Below are positions 62,756 through 64,000 of a stretch of DNA of 64,000 nucleotides, in pieces (positions within the stretch are counted from its first letter, which is position 1; each line of letters opens with the position of its first letter). This DNA is from Lysobacterales bacterium 66-474 (lineage in GTDB: Bacteria > Pseudomonadota > Gammaproteobacteria > Xanthomonadales > Rhodanobacteraceae), in the NCBI GenBank assembly GCA_001899805.1, contig MKWP01000016.1, forward strand, positions 124,001 through 188,000. Direction: 5' to 3'. Under the pieces are notes generated by a model. The model saw only the letters and a program-made list of their open reading frames with translations. It ran no database searches and was not told the DNA's origin. The translations under genes were made by a program, and so were the position numbers.

Positions 62756-64000
62756 TCAACCGAAGGTGAAAGCGTAAGCGCGCACACCCGGGTCGAGGAA
62801 AGTAATGGTGAACACCCGCTCGCCATTCCCTGCGTGTTGGCGCACCAATTGGTACAGGCGTTGCGACGTCACTTCGCCGTTGCCTTGCGCATCCGTATCG
62901 GTGCCGTGGTCGGCGCCCGGTGCCTTGCCGTCCAGGCTGACGCGAAAGCGCACCGGCTTGCTGTCCGCCGTCGGCCCCAGCACCAGGTTGAGGTCGCGGC
63001 CGCGGAAGCGGAAGGTGATTTGCCCGTCGGCCCGTTCCAGTACGGCATCGCTTGCGTGCACCGTCCAGCGGCCAGCGAGCGACCACTCGTTCAGGGCCAG
63101 ACCGGATGGCGCGCGGTAATCGAATGCATGATCGCCCGCCAATCGCCCGCCCGCGAAGTGCTCCGCGCGGTCATACCCGACATAGGTTTCCGGCGAGCGC
63201 AGGCTGTCGCCCGACGCCGAGGCCTGCACGCCGCGCCCATCCGGTTGCACGTAGCCACCGGGCAGGTTCTTGTACCCCGCCGCGGCGAGCAGTTGGCGGA
63301 TCACGTCCTCGCCTTCCTTGTAACCACCCTCGCCGAAGTAGTGGTGGCGGATGCGGCCCTGCGCATCGATGAAGTAATCGGCCGGCCAATACTGGTTGTT
63401 GAAGGCCCGCCAGATCGCGTAGTCGCTGTCCAGCGCGACCGGGTAGGCGACACCCAGACGCCGCACCGCCGCGGCCACGTTGGCCGGGTCCTTCTCGAAC
63501 GCGAACTCGGGCGTATGCACGCCGATCACGACCAGACCATGGTCCTTGTACTTTTGCTGCCAGGCTTCGACGTACGGCAGCGCGCGCAGGCAGTTGATGC
63601 AGGAATAGGTCCAGAAGTCGACCAGCACCACCTTGCCGCGCAGCGCCTGCGGCGTGAGTGCCGCGCTGTCGAGCCAGCCGGTGGCGCCCGCCAGCGACGG
63701 CAATTCGCCTTCCACCGGCAACGCTTCGCCGGACACCGTCGTGGCCGCCGCGGCCATGGCCGGCTTCGGCGAAATCGCGTCGATCAGCTTCTGCTCGATG
63801 CCGTTGCTGCCGGCCAGCGAAACGCGGGTAAGCAAGCCGGTATCCACGCCCAGTCCGATCGCCAGCACGCCGGCCAGTACCGCCACGCCCAGCCCGCGGC
63901 GAACCCATTCGCCCACGCCCAACGAACGTTTCATCAGTGCGAACACGCGGCCGCCGACGGCCAGTGCCAACGCGAGCGAGGTCGCCGCGCCCGCTGCATA
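62756..64000 (-). CDS. dipZ: DipZ-type thiol-disulfide protein, C-terminal part (cut by window edge)
   Basis: The last 414 residues of a larger protein; the frame stays open to the right edge. Visible parts are one or two membrane helices (SLALALAVGGRVF, LGVAVLAGVLAIGLGV), then a periplasmic thioredoxin-like domain with FWTYSCINCLRALPYVEAW (active-site C-x2-C). A C-terminal beta-sandwich follows (AEHFAGGRLAGDHAFDYRAP to FTITFLDPGVRAYAF). This matches DipZ-like proteins, in which a CcdA-like membrane part passes electrons to the thioredoxin domain. The CcdA part would lie outside the window. It sits directly upstream of msrB and probably supplies its reductant in the periplasm. Confidence 0.88.
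   Translation of the reverse strand, partial: YAAGAATSLALALAVGGRVFALMKRSLGVGEWVRRGLGVAVLAGVLAIGLGVDTGLLTRVSLAGSNGIEQKLIDAISPKPAMAAAATTVSGEALPVEGELPSLAGATGWLDSAALTPQALRGKVVLVDFWTYSCINCLRALPYVEAWQQKYKDHGLVVIGVHTPEFAFEKDPANVAAAVRRLGVAYPVALDSDYAIWRAFNNQYWPADYFIDAQGRIRHHYFGEGGYKEGEDVIRQLLAAAGYKNLPGGYVQPDGRGVQASASGDSLRSPETYVGYDRAEHFAGGRLAGDHAFDYRAPSGLALNEWSLAGRWTVHASDAVLERADGQITFRFRGRDLNLVLGPTADSKPVRFRVSLDGKAPGADHGTDTDAQGNGEVTSQRLYQLVRQHAGNGERVFTITFLDPGVRAYAFTFG

Noticed and set aside
1-64000. tRNA, rRNA genes and CRISPR arrays
   Set aside because: Looked for in the gaps between genes; no cloverleaf, rRNA segment or regularly spaced repeat was seen.

Overview
The window is high-GC, densely packed bacterial chromosome. 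The gene content suggests a gammaproteobacterium of the Xanthomonadales/Lysobacterales, probably near Rhodanobacteraceae. The evidence is the leu-ilv and thr operons with peptide leaders, glyQ-glyS, TonB-dependent receptors sharing the N-terminus MNRKLL..AICASL, tetratricopeptide (TPR) sulfotransferases, and dispersed palindromic repeats of a kind seen in that order. This placement is inference; no rRNA or tRNA gene lies in the window to test it.

Layout. (1) 1-6692, minus: a tightly coupled cluster of two methyltransferases, an amidohydrolase, a B12-type radical SAM enzyme, two GT4 glycosyltransferases and a further gene cut by the window edge; product unknown. (2) 7033-16028, plus: an outer-membrane barrel protein, then an ECF sigma factor, its anti-sigma factor, a subtilisin-like protease, FolE2, a decaheme cytochrome (DmsE/MtrA type), an MtrB/PioB-type porin and a diheme cytochrome. 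This looks like an outer-membrane electron conduit joined to a cell-envelope regulatory unit. (3) 26442-16138, minus: a complete branched-chain amino acid operon, leader peptide-attenuator-leuACDB-ilvDC-VOC-ilvBN, carrying three palindromic repeats, one of them inside leuB. (4) 30342-26587, minus: thrL leader with nine consecutive Thr codons, then homoserine dehydrogenase, thrB and thrC. (5) 30529-38118: VOC protein, LysR regulator with a divergent MFS transporter, a PLP-dependent dehydratase, pepN, a lipoprotein and a small unknown gene. (6) 38639-43915: remnant of a flavoprotein gene, mnmG, an esterase autotransporter and a YbaY-type lipoprotein. (7) 44339-57106: two consecutive modules, each a plus-strand TonB-dependent receptor facing two overlapping minus-strand TPR-sulfotransferase genes; a fragment of a fifth sulfotransferase gene lies between them. 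(8) 57106-64000: glyS-glyQ, a GspE/PilB ATPase, and a dipZ-msrB pair for periplasmic redox repair.

The genes most likely to form undescribed systems are the doubled receptor/sulfotransferase module, the ECF sigma-protease-FolE2-MtrAB unit (where the anti-sigma factor seems to share a domain with the protease propeptide), and the first biosynthetic cluster. The two amino acid leaders share an unusual promoter layout that predicts leaderless leader mRNAs.
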